This document shows positions 1 to 10,129 of a stretch of DNA of 64,000 bases, in pieces. The translations under genes and the position numbers were made by a program. How positions within the stretch are numbered: the stretch's first letter is position 1; each line of letters starts with the position of its first letter. The DNA comes from Capniomyces stellatus (Eukaryota > Kickxellomycota > Harpellomycetes > Harpellales > Legeriomycetaceae). Location: contig LUVW01000037.1 in NCBI GenBank assembly GCA_001661515.1, positions 18,958 to 82,957 on the forward strand, in the 5' to 3' direction. The notes beneath the pieces were generated by a model that did no database searches, had not been told where the DNA came from, and worked only from the letters and a program-made list of their open reading frames with translations.

Positions 1-350
1 ACCCAATGTTGTATCAAGGGCTTCACCAAAGCCTACGGCTCCAACCAACAGGCTTCTGTCACCAACCGATGTGTACAATGGCACCCCAGAATCTCCATTG
101 CATCCCGATTCTCTATCTTTAGAAATTGAACATATCAGGTTGCTGTGAGAAACGCAGTATCTGATATCAACGCACCACCACATCACATCACCTTTCCACA
201 TTCGCTAAGAATATATAGAAAGCCAATTGCAGGGAAGTTTGAAATGGCAGTGAAAGTCCCATTAATTACGCGGGCTTTCCCAGACAGATTAATGCCTGCG
301 GATTTGGCAATAAACACTGACGATAAGAGCAAAGACAGAGAAATAAGCAT
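1..350 (-). pseudogene. Decayed secreted trypsin-like (S1) serine protease, partial at window edge
   Basis: Reading leftward from an ATG at 350-348, the sequence encodes a hydrophobic signal peptide (MLISLSLLLSSVFIAKS) and then a typical S1 maturation site, RVINGTF...NFPAIGFL. That frame meets a TGA at 185-183. It then continues as CGGALISDTAFLTA, the usual block just before the catalytic His, and stops again at a TGA at 137-135. In another frame, without the intervening His and Asp regions, 1-150 encodes NLIC...GCNGDSGVPLY, the active-site Ser block (GDSGVPL in place of GDSGGPL), followed by LLVGAVGFG. The 100-150 codons that normally separate these blocks are absent. I read this as a protease gene killed by nonsense, internal deletion and frameshift. 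The left end lies outside the window. No fitting intron explains the breaks. Family assignment is firm from the motifs; pseudogene status is probable, with assembly error the alternative. Confidence 0.7.
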
Positions 351-1409
351 TTTTGAGAGTATTGGCTAGAATTTGGAATGTCTGGTATTGGTTTGGCTGA
401 CTTGGTTTGGCTGTTTTGGTTCAAACGAAAAGACAAAGATGTATAAAATAAATCGATAAGGGGGATCTCTGGTAATATACAAAAATCCCTGCCAAAAAAA
501 CCTCCAGCAGCTTTGCAACAATAATGGTACTTTTGCTACTCTTTCATCTTTCTAGTGTCTTTTGTTTTGGTTTTCAATTTAGGTCTAGGTAATGGAAGAG
601 GTAGGGATTTGGTCCTGTTTATGTATATATCGGCCTATCTCAACAGAAAGGAATTGATGCAGTTCCATGAAGAGCGTTGATTATGATACTTTGTATCAGA
701 TCGGCTATATTCTGTCTTGATTGTACATAGTTCTGGTAGATAAGCAAAAGTGCGTAGACAATAGCCGTTTTTGGCACTGTGTCATCCTTGTTTAACAAAT
801 CTAATTGACCAGAGTTTTGGAAATACAATGCAAAGTCGACTTTTAGCTTTTTTAGGTGATGTTTTTTTTTAGAAAAAAACCAACAGATTAAGAAATACCA
901 AGTAAAATAAACACAAGTAGTAATAGTACCAAGTAATATAAATGCAGACAGAAATAATACCTAGCGATATAAACATTAGCAAAAAGAAACCCCGAGTTGG
1001 TTATTTCTGAACAATCCCAACTGAGCATTTCAAGGATGGTAAGCGGATAGAGTAAATATGACAATTGTAATTTCTGACTATAATTTAACCAACAGATGCT
1101 TTTCCTTGCTTGCCATAAAGCGGTAGTTAGGCTATAGAAGTTTTATAAATCCAATATATCGGGTTAAATGGTTCAAATATACAATCGATCCGCCCAAATA
1201 TATGCACGACACATTCAATCGCTTTTTCTTCTTCTGCTAGTCATTTATGCAAGTTTGAATTATATCTCAAGTTCGAGAGTGTGATTGTCAGATTTTACTA
1301 TTAATCATAGAGCCGTTTAGAAATCTCAAAATTTTGCCAAAACCGAAAACACCAAAGCTAATTAAATCGTTTGAACAAAGTGGTATGCAAAGAGTTGAAG
1401 AAATAGAAA
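351..1409. other. Intergenic, no gene seen
   Basis: AT-rich spacer between the decayed protease and the 3' end of the tyrosinase gene. It contains only short ORFs without recognisable motifs. No RNA gene or repeat stands out. Confidence 0.5.
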
Positions 1410-2924
1410 CTAGATGTTTCCTTTTAGGTATGGCGAAACATATCCCTCTTTATTCAGAATATTTACTAGTTCTACCGTCTCGTTGTAAATCGTGTCGTAC
1501 ACTTTTCTATTATATCCGTGCATTGTGATCCATGCCTTGTCTACTTTTTTAGGTATTGGCATCTTGGGCTTGGCTATTTCCCTTGTATTTCTAGCTTTTG
1601 GGCTTGATTTTAGCTTCGATATATCGATACTATTTGAAGTACTGATTAGCGAACCACTGATGGAGTTTGATAACACTGGGATAACCTTGCTACGGATATC
1701 ACCATTTAATTTAGAGGCAGGCATCGGCGTCTTGGAATACAGTTTTAGGCTTGATTCAGCGTATTTTAGGGACTTTTTGGACACAAAATTAGGCAGGTCG
1801 ACTGAATGCTTTGGTGTATTCTTTTTGACTAGCAATGGAAAATACTTTGCTAGGGTGCTATAAGACAGCCCGGTGACCAAATTCATAGATGATTCTTTTA
1901 GCACGGTCCTTATGGCTTCTGGCGACGCTTTTTCCTCAGGGTCTTCATTATCTAGTCGCTTTGTAAAGATATCCAATCCATTCTCAGTATCTTCGTCATT
2001 TCCGTCAATTTCATAATCATCATTTTTATTGCTGGTTTTGATGTTTTGCCTTTTTGAAAGCAAATAGCTTTCGCTATAACCATAGCATGCAGTCCCGTAC
2101 CCAAGTCTCATTACGTTTCGAACTGGTATTTTGTACTCTGGAATCAGATTTGAAAGGCTTGCTGCTGTTCCATCTTTATTATTGCCATTGTAAGCAAAAA
2201 TGTTTGCTGCTTTTATATTTTGCCATTTCCACCAAAGCCTATCGATATTTGCATGATTCAGATAGAAAGCAAGGTCGTTTGGTGAATTCATTGTTACCAT
2301 GTCTCCGCCTAGACCAGTGTGGACTTGGGAGTGTATACCATATTCCATTTTGATCCTGAAGGTATCGAATGCTGATGAGGTCTGCAGAATATTTGTAATA
2401 AGCTCTGGCGACTGCCATGCGTTTATCTTATTATTGTTGTTGAATTTGCGAGATAGGCAATGATTTCTTGGATAACCTAAAACCCAGTTTTTTTGAATTC
2501 CGGACTTCAGACAGCCCACAGAGTTGCCATTCCCGCCTACCAGCCTATCGGTAAGAACCGAGCTTGATGCTGGGTCAGAAAAGTCTCTCGCTCCATCCCA
2601 ATATGGTAGAGCAAAGTCTGGTTGGTATGCTTGTCCAGTTTTTTCAAAATCAATCAGGAACTGGCGGTGGAATGGGAGAAACATTGGACACACATGGATA
2701 GGGTTAAACTGTTTAACGTGTATATACGTAAACCATGTTATCCACCCATGATTATTCATCACATTTAAAGTATTTGCCATTTTTGACCATTCGGCCGTGC
2801 CCAGTGTCCTAATTTCTTTTCTGGTGACCGTACGAGTGCATTTTATTGTGCTTCCTTGAGCGTAAGATTGTGCAAACAATGTTGATACAGCCATAGCCAC
2901 ATGCCCAAGCAGTATTTTTTTCAT
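1410..2924 (-). CDS. Secreted tyrosinase (type-3 copper polyphenol oxidase)
   Basis: Single-exon gene of 504 residues. Tyrosinases oxidise monophenols and o-diphenols to quinones, as in melanin synthesis or protein cross-linking. An N-terminal hydrophobic stretch (about residues 5-22, ending near SYAQG) looks like a secretion signal. The CuA site is visible as H69, H77 and H86 in NPIHVCPMFLPFHRQF (spacing H-x8-H). The CuB site is H198 and H202 (HSQVH) plus H224 in NHANIDRLWWKW. The Cys-rich N-terminus and GDM..NSPNDLAFYLNH block also fit the family. About 220 residues follow the copper domain. They are rich in Asn, Ser, Lys and Asp and show no known domain, and may be a cleavable C-terminal extension as in other fungal tyrosinases. 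The start is the only ATG before the signal peptide. A hemocyanin-like fold without activity is unlikely because all six His are present. Confidence 0.93.
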   Translation of the reverse strand: MKKILLGHVAMAVSTLFAQSYAQGSTIKCTRTVTRKEIRTLGTAEWSKMANTLNVMNNHGWITWFTYIHVKQFNPIHVCPMFLPFHRQFLIDFEKTGQAYQPDFALPYWDGARDFSDPASSSVLTDRLVGGNGNSVGCLKSGIQKNWVLGYPRNHCLSRKFNNNNKINAWQSPELITNILQTSSAFDTFRIKMEYGIHSQVHTGLGGDMVTMNSPNDLAFYLNHANIDRLWWKWQNIKAANIFAYNGNNKDGTAASLSNLIPEYKIPVRNVMRLGYGTACYGYSESYLLSKRQNIKTSNKNDDYEIDGNDEDTENGLDIFTKRLDNEDPEEKASPEAIRTVLKESSMNLVTGLSYSTLAKYFPLLVKKNTPKHSVDLPNFVSKKSLKYAESSLKLYSKTPMPASKLNGDIRSKVIPVLSNSISGSLISTSNSIDISKLKSSPKARNTREIAKPKMPIPKKVDKAWITMHGYNRKVYDTIYNETVELVNILNKEGYVSPYLKGNI

Positions 2925-5485
2925 CTTATAATCAATCGAATTAAGAATATTTTTATTTAAAAAAGTGATCTAGTTTATTAACTTTTTGATAATATATATA
3001 AGTACAGCTAAAAAGTATAATAGTACTGCAGTGCTGAATTAGATAATCTGTAAAGCTCATTCAATAGCTGAATGATAGAACACGCTTTTGGGCTAAAGTA
3101 ACAAGGCCAAGCCCTTTGATATTTAATAGTATTCTGGTTTGATTTTTGGGTTGCAAGCTGACCACAATCATGATAATATCGATGGTTTTAAATCGTGTAG
3201 TTGAGTTTATTATTAGAAGTGATTTATGATTATGCTTTACAATTAGGACCCCAAAAGCTTGTTAAATCAATTTTTGGACCACTTGGGGGTAAATAATGCA
3301 AATAGCCATTTACTGCCATTGCAAACATTACTAATGTTTTTGGTTGTTGGTTCTTTCAATGAATATGCGCTAAAGTGATCAAACATAGCTTGCCTTTTTA
3401 TAAACAAACAAAAAACAACACGAATGTGCAAAAATCTCGAGCGGTAAGTTTGCCATTTAGAAAAAGGTTCGTAAATAAACACTAGATGTAATAGGAGCTA
3501 CCAGCTACTTGCAGTGCATTGTAATCAAAAAGGGTAATATCCATCGATTAAGGATTAATTGTAGTCTCATTTTCAGATTTACTCGAACAATAACTTAACT
3601 TGGAATAGTGAAAGGATAGTTAGGGCGGTAGACTCGCAATAATTGATACAAAATCTATGATTTATGACATACTTGATTTGTTGATAGTTTATTGGTTGTG
3701 GTAGTCTGCTCATACAGCTAAATGGGGTTTTATGGTTCGAGTAAGCTGTCTGCGCTGCTCGAGATTCTCTCCAACCCATATTCATTTGCAAAAATAAAAA
3801 ATTGAATCAAATTTTATTTTATTTGTTTACCGAATTGTTTTTAATATTATAGGTTACACCAATTAAAGCGATAATTTTGCAGTTATAAAGTTATCCGAGG
3901 TTTAGAGTAATTTATCGATCTATTTGTTGAGATTAAGAAATTAATTGGGCATAAATAAACCAAAAAAAAAAAAAATGAAATTGGTGACATTACACGTTGT
4001 TTATTTGTGGCTTGTATGAAATAGAAAATGCAAATAAAAAAAAAATACAAAATTGTAGTAATGTAAACACCGATATAGTATAGTACTCAGTAGTAGTATG
4101 TTATATTATGTGCCTGTGCTACTATATCACCGTTGAATCAAAAATAGCAAAAAATAAAGCTGTTATCAACGGTTATTCTCAACGGCCATCCTCAATTTTT
4201 TTTTCTTTTGTTAAATAACAGTGTCTTGAGTGTGGTCTAACGATAAACATATCATGCAAAAACGTTGAGTGAACTTAGTATAAATATCTGGCAGGGTAGC
4301 CCAAGTTAAAAAAAAACAATTCGTGTTAGTAACTTTTTCATAGTGTGCATAACACACCAATAGTTGAATTTCAAGAAGTCAACTAGAAATATATACTTTA
4401 AAGAAGGAACATGTTGTTTTGTTTGAGGGTTTGGCAATCATATATTAGTTGGCCTTTTTTTTTAAAGGGCGGTAGAAAGAGAAAAAAGTCAAGGGCTTGA
4501 ATTAGTCATCCGATTGCAAAGCAAATGTTATTGTCACTATCGTTGTTGTCACTATTGTTGTTGTCACTATCGTTATTTTTCAAAAAAACAAGGATCCATC
4601 AACCACTAAACTGTAGTTATGAAATGTACTTAAGGTCGAAGGGCTTCAAATTTAGTTTAAACCACAAATCGAGGTATAAATACGAGTCAAGCTTGAGTGA
4701 AAATCAACCAAGGGAAAATCCCTATTTTTTTTTAAGAAATGCCAGGTTTAGACTAAACGGTAGAGATCGATAAATATACTGAATGTGTATAATGGGGGGA
4801 GGGGGGGGGAGGCTATATTAATAGATTTTTAGTGCAGCCAAGTGCTGTTACAATGCTTTGAGAGCACAGAGAGTAGTATAAGGCTATTGTAATGATCGAT
4901 ACTTAATTTTAGAGACGCATCATAATTTTAAAAGCAAAGTTCAAAGAGCTCACGCCAAAATTTAGTGACTTTTTTTAAACAATTGTTAGTCATCGACTCA
5001 GCTAATATCAATATATTAGAGAATTATTGCAGATATTAGCTTATATTTATATTAAAGGCTAATTTAATATTCGGGTTTATATATAGAGGTCGGTATACAT
5101 GAATCAAGGAAATAGGATTAAAAATAAACAAAGATAGATACTAAACAAAGCCAAAGGAAACAAGCAACTCTAAGCTTCAAACCTGTATTGATAAGTAGTA
5201 ACGACTGTTTAAACTGTTTGTGTGAACGAGTTAAGGGAATTTTTTTCTAGCAAGAATATACTAGACAGGTGTGTACAGGTTTATAAACGAGCTACAAAGT
5301 ATAAAGCTGCCAGCCTACAGTCAGTAATGGGAGTAAAAAGGTAAACATAAGCATCAAACATTGTCAATTAATTTAAAAAAGAACACAATTTTAATTACAC
5401 AAGTCGTCAAACCCGGACAGAACGTCACAGTAAGAAAGAAAAGACAAAGTAGTCGCCCAGTACAAATCAGGAGGGCTTTTGCAGA
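2925..5485. other. Long AT-rich intergenic region
   Basis: Upstream space shared by the divergent tyrosinase (-) and transporter (+) genes. It holds homopolymer A/T runs, a G-rich tract at about 4794-4811 and short TTG/ACTATCG-type repeats near 4530-4575. I see no convincing coding exon. A stretch at about 3060-3120 has weak tRNA-like features but no T-arm. Confidence 0.5.
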
Positions 5486-7995
5486 ATGAACAAAGATAGA
5501 AACGGCAAAATGCCAAGCGAGGGGATCGAAAACCCTTTCGAAGAAAGGCCTGAGGGTAAAGGGAACGAGAAGACAAAAGAAAACGAAAACACAAAGGATC
5601 ACAAAGATTATTCTAAAAACAAAGACCAGGATCAACGAAAGACGTCAAGAATTTCAAGGATAAAGAGTCAGCTTTCAACAAAAGGGCGAATATTCAGCAT
5701 CCCCAACGCTTTAAAAAGAAGAAAAACATCACAAGCTACAGTTGAACCCAAAGAAGAAAAAACAGAAGACGCTCTAGGTGCAGCGGATGTTGGTCTAAAC
5801 AGCGGTGCCGCAATTGGTGATGATATGGCTGTAATGAGCGAGTACACAATGGGTGTTGATGAAGGGAAAAAACAAGGTGCTGCAGGTAGAGACATAGAGA
5901 TAAGAATAGACAACTCTAGAATAATGGACGAGACTGAGGAAAATAAAAGTAGTAGCGAGAGTGGATATGCAGGGATATCGAGTCCAGATGTAGCTTTGCG
6001 TGGCGATCAACATATATCCTTGATGTTTAACAGAGAAAAGTTCAACAAAGTTGAAGATCCGCCAGGGCTAAACATGTTGTTTGGAAAGCAAGCAGGAAAG
6101 CAAGAGAAAATGCCAAGAAGGGAGCCAAAATACCTAGAGAACCCGTTGTATAGCGAGGAGAGCTCAGACGACATGAATAAAGAAACGAATGTTGAAGGTA
6201 AACAATTTAAATATATACACATTCGTTAATAAAGCGAGGCAAAGTCCATATATTTGACTAGGCATGTATTAGCAAGCTCCTAGAAATGTGGTCGAGATTA
6301 TTAAAGCGGTGTTCATGAGAAAACAAAACAAAAATAACAGAATGCATAGCAGGCTTGTTATTAGTTTAAACAAACATAATGTTGACACCAACACACACAA
6401 CAGTAGTTTAAATAAAAACAATGTTAACACAGATGAAAAAAAATACTAAAGCCAATAAAAAAAATTGATGTAAATTTAGCAGAGAAAGAAAGTAAAATAG
6501 AAAAAAGATACTGGTCGTTTAAAATAAACAGGATTCTGAACGAGGGTTTCAACAGGGACATAAAGGAGCTGGTCCAGTACACTGAAATGGACGGGAAAAA
6601 GGGATGGATGACAATATTGTGTGCATTTGTTATACATTTTTTTGCGACCAGTAGTCTATCAGTACTATACATGTACTATAAGCACTATAGATTTCTTAAC
6701 GAAACAGAGTCGACACAAATAGAAAAAAGTAGGAGCTGGGAGTCGCATGATATATTAGCGATAGGGGCGTTGGGATCGTTTGTGTGCAGCATGGTTGGGA
6801 TTTTGTCGGGGTACGTGTCATTCAGGCTGAATTTCAAGGTGTCATCAGCAATTGGGACAGTGATTATGACGTTGTCCTTGTTTCTAGCAAGTATTTATAT
6901 TCAGATAGGAATGCTGGTGTTATTCCAAGGGCTTTTGTTTGGAGTTGGTCTGGCTTTTAGCTTTTATCCAGCATATTCGATACCGGCGCATTGGTTCAAA
7001 AAGAACATCGGTTTTGCAACGGGTGTTTCGCTGACCGGAGCTGCAATTGGTGGTTTGGTGTTATCTCCATTGTATGGTTTGGTGATGAAAAATTACGGAG
7101 TTGCACCGGCATTGCAGTTACAAGCAATACTGATATTTGTGGGGTGCGGGACGGCGTCGTTTGGACTGAAGCAGCATTACTTAAAAGATGTGAAGATGAA
7201 ATACTTTGATTGGAACATACTTGCGGATTCAAGGTTTATGGTGGTGATGGTTATTTCAATATTGTCAGCATTCGGGAGATTTGTTTTTTCATCCTTTATA
7301 TCAAGTAAGTGGCTTTAAGAATAGAACATAGCCGGGAGGTTAGCCCGATTAAACTAATTGATACAGGTGTGTTGGGAGATTTTGTAACAATTATAGGGAT
7401 ACTAACACTGTAATAATGGATTAAACTGTGCCTGGTAGCCTGGGGGGTAATTAACGGATTTAACGAAAACCAAGAAATGTGGCTGGTTCGAAGTATACTG
7501 ATTGCGTCGATAGTTGGATATGTGGGAGGCGGAAAGCTATCTGATAGAACAGGGTACATTGGATTTATCGGAGTTACACTGTTTTTGTCGGGAGTTCTAA
7601 CAATAACAATGTGGATAATATCAGTTGGAAAGGTGGCTTTTGTCATTTATGTATTAAGCGAGGGGATTCTGAGTGGAATTCTATCGGCTATATTACCAGC
7701 TGCGCTTTTGCAGATGTTTGGTTTGGTTAGGCTGTCGTCAGTGTTGGGCTTGGTGTTGTTTAGCTCGAGTATAGTATCAACAATAGTTGTTCCATCCAAT
7801 AGAGGGGTGGCTGGAGAGGAAGATAGCGGTGGGTTTGAAAGAATTGGAGGGTGGATATTTATTTCAGGATTTGTGACATTTAGTGGAGGAGTTATTGGGC
7901 TATGTTTGCCAAAACTTCACAGAGCTTACAAAGCCAAAGTTAAAGATGCCAAGCGAATGAGGCAGCTGGAAAGAGAGGAGATGATGATGGTTTAA
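5486..7995 (+). CDS. Monocarboxylate transporter-like MFS permease (SLC16/MCT family)
   Basis: Three exons, 5486-6197, 6480-7304 and 7439-7995, joined in phase (G|CA and A|CC junctions), giving about 697 residues. The first 260 or so residues are hydrophilic, rich in Lys, Glu, Ser and Asp, and probably an intracellular N-terminal tail. Beyond residue 270 there are about twelve hydrophobic segments. The first is preceded by MDGKKGWMTILCAF, which resembles the DGGYGW loop of the family. The block PAHWFKKNIGFATG..LTGAAIGGLVLSPLYG matches the conserved MCT TM4-TM5 region. The second half starts near GKLSDRTG, the MFS loop between TM8 and TM9. Proteins of this family carry monocarboxylates or similar small organic acids across the plasma membrane; the substrate here cannot be told. 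The second intron has a ctaac branch-point motif near 7402. The N-terminal tail is unusually long for the family. Confidence 0.82.
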
Positions 7996-8455
7996 GCGAA
8001 TATGACTATCCGATCAAGTCAACACGGAAATGTGGACAGACAGAAAGAGAAAAGAAAAAAAAGAAAGAAAAAAAGAGAAAATGATGTGATGTAATGTTAT
8101 TTCAAATGGTTTCTGTATGTAGTAATGGTGTAATTTTTATGTTTAGACTTTTAATGGTAATTTTATTAGTTTTAGCTGTATTTATTTGTCTATAAGGTTT
8201 ATTGTCAATCTTAGCTGTATTTTTTTTTAAATTATGTTAAATATGATATTATAATTACTTTTATATGAGAATAATTCCGAAAAGTTTATATATCCGACTG
8301 GAATGCAGATGTGTACTCTGAATTAAAGAAACCAAGGACAATGATAAAAGATAAATCTAAAGTTGAGAAATAAGTAAAAAGTTAATCTGGTATTTCAATA
8401 ATAAAAGAAAAAGTTTAACTGATAATAGGCGAATAGACAAGAGTTAATAGCTCTT
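7996..8455. other. Short convergent intergenic region
   Basis: Space between the 3' ends of the transporter (+) and TIM54 (-). It is A/T-rich with purine runs at 8038-8080. No gene seen. Confidence 0.5.
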
Positions 8456-9703
8456 TTATTTGGTATCATAGACAGAGATCAGACTGTCAAATTCAGGGGA
8501 GGTAACAAAAGTAGATGATTTGCCACCCCAACCGTTCAGAGACTCCTCCCATTGACCGACAAGCTTGTAGTCTTGGTCAGATGGCAGTTTGTTCTCAAAA
8601 ACAACTTGTTTGGCAGAGCTGATGTAGTAGGAAGTGAGTTTTGTGTTGTTAAACCAGCTGGAGAGACGCGAGGGAATTGAAAGCATACCGGTTTGGTTGT
8701 TGAAAGGGATGTATGCAATTGAGGGTAGGGTTGGTGACAGCTTTGTAGTTGTGGGCAGAGATTCGTAGTGATCGTAGTCGATTGTGGTGGGGTTTGATAG
8801 ATTGTCGGCGGCAGCAGCAGCAGCAGTGCTGGCAGATGTATTGGTGTCCGAAATAGTGCTGGTGTCCAAAGTGGTGCTGGTGTCCAAAGTGGTGCTGGTG
8901 TTTGAGGTGGTGCTGATGTTTGGGAAAGACAAGTTCAACGAAGAGGATAGGCCTTCGCTCAGGCCGTTAATAGATTCGGCATACGAGTTTCTGCCCACAA
9001 CAACAATGTCCCTTGGGAGTGGATAATCGTTGTTTTTCCAGTTGGTGATAAAGTCAACATGGTCGGAGGGGACAGCCACAGGCTCAGCTTGGGTTTCAGC
9101 AGGCAGATCAGTTGTAGCCTCGGAGTCTGCACTAGGCGGGGAGCTGATTGTTTGGTTTCCGTCAATGTCGTATAGGGGTTGATTGTTGTAGTTATTGTTT
9201 AGCGCTTGGTTTTGCAAAAATTCAGCTTGGGCTTGCTCAAGATGCAGACGTTGTTGAAGCAGATCCGGGTACTGGCGCTCAAGATTGGCGCGTCTGAGAT
9301 TAGTGTAATAGTTTTTGACGTAGGTATGGACTTTTCCAACCATAACGCCATTACCGTCGGCAAAATTATCGTCGTCTAATCTATTCACAATTTCAACCTT
9401 TTCGTAGTCTAGTGCGGCAGAGTTGAATATTGGCAAGATGTACTTGGACCAAAACAAACGGGTTTTGTAAACGGTTGCCTCGCCAGGCATGTTTGTTAAA
9501 ATAACTAGCACTTGCTTTACTCGCTCGTCTGGCTTGGTTAGTTGGGAATTTAGCTGTTCGCATTGGAAGTTGGCCTGTTTGAATTGGGATTTGCATCGGT
9601 TATCGTTTATCAGCTTGTATGCCGTTAGTGAGGTAACTGATCCCCAGAACAAGATTGTGTTGCGGGATGGAAGTTTTGGGAGCAAGCTCTTCAACCGATT
9701 CAT
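8456..9703 (-). CDS. TIM54: Mitochondrial inner-membrane translocase subunit Tim54
   Basis: Single-exon gene of 415 residues. Tim54 is a fungal subunit of the TIM22 complex, which inserts carrier proteins into the mitochondrial inner membrane; it has one N-terminal membrane span and a large intermembrane-space domain. Visible here: the LPSRNTILFWGSVTSLTAY segment (about residues 12-30), which matches the Tim54 start of membrane span, then VKQVLVILTNMPGEATVYKTR and FWSKYILPIFNSAALDYE, the conserved N-domain blocks. An IPSRLSSWFNN block lies near the C-terminus. A low-complexity linker rich in Thr, Ser, Asp and Ala (about residues 262-305) interrupts the C-terminal half and may vary in length. 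The length is close to the family's usual 400-480 residues. It is tandem with the tubulin cofactor D gene upstream, 426 bp apart. Confidence 0.85.
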   Translation of the reverse strand: MNRLKSLLPKLPSRNTILFWGSVTSLTAYKLINDNRCKSQFKQANFQCEQLNSQLTKPDERVKQVLVILTNMPGEATVYKTRLFWSKYILPIFNSAALDYEKVEIVNRLDDDNFADGNGVMVGKVHTYVKNYYTNLRRANLERQYPDLLQQRLHLEQAQAEFLQNQALNNNYNNQPLYDIDGNQTISSPPSADSEATTDLPAETQAEPVAVPSDHVDFITNWKNNDYPLPRDIVVVGRNSYAESINGLSEGLSSSLNLSFPNISTTSNTSTTLDTSTTLDTSTISDTNTSASTAAAAAADNLSNPTTIDYDHYESLPTTTKLSPTLPSIAYIPFNNQTGMLSIPSRLSSWFNNTKLTSYYISSAKQVVFENKLPSDQDYKLVGQWEESLNGWGGKSSTFVTSPEFDSLISVYDTK

Positions 9704-10129
9704 GTTCTGGCTATTATTATACTCTGTTTTTTTTTTTTTTGTATTGTCAATTTAGATCCACGAGATTAAATTGAGCTTTTTTTCTTTTTTTTTTCTTTAG
9801 CTCTTTTTCGATGTTTGTACTAAAATCTATAATAAAAATAAAAAAAGATTACTTTGTTAAATGAAGCATTATCTGGTAGTAGTTACACCAGTAATTTAGA
9901 TATCTTAATTTTACAAAAAAAAAAATATTTATTAATGAGAAAATCGTGATTTTGAAATCTATTGAAAAAAATATATAAAAAAGCAAATTAAAAAAGCTCG
10001 AGTAAAAGAATGGGAATTTAATCAAATTTAGCTGCTCCAAAACTGGGCCAATAAAAAGAGTCAAGAACCCAGATCGAAATTATTTTGAAATAATTATGAT
10101 GGTAATCAAAGGAGAAAGGTGAAGGATAA
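9704..10129. other. Intergenic spacer between TIM54 and TBCD
   Basis: A 426-bp A/T-rich spacer between two minus-strand genes, with long T and A runs at 9727-9800 and 9915-9930. It presumably holds the TIM54 promoter and the TBCD 3' end. No further element is recognisable. Confidence 0.5.

Noticed and set aside
1..350. Reassigned TGA codon (Trp) to rescue the protease frame
   Set aside because: Other genes here end in TGA in the expected places, and reading through would still leave the GDSG block in another frame.
1492..1863. Plus-strand ORF of 123 codons
   Set aside because: Lies antisense within the tyrosinase C-terminal extension and has no motif of its own.
3053..3120. Possible tRNA (A-box-like TAGCTGAATGATAG and an anticodon-like TTTTGGGCTAAAG)
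   Set aside because: No proper T-arm or acceptor pairing could be drawn; at best a degenerate relic.
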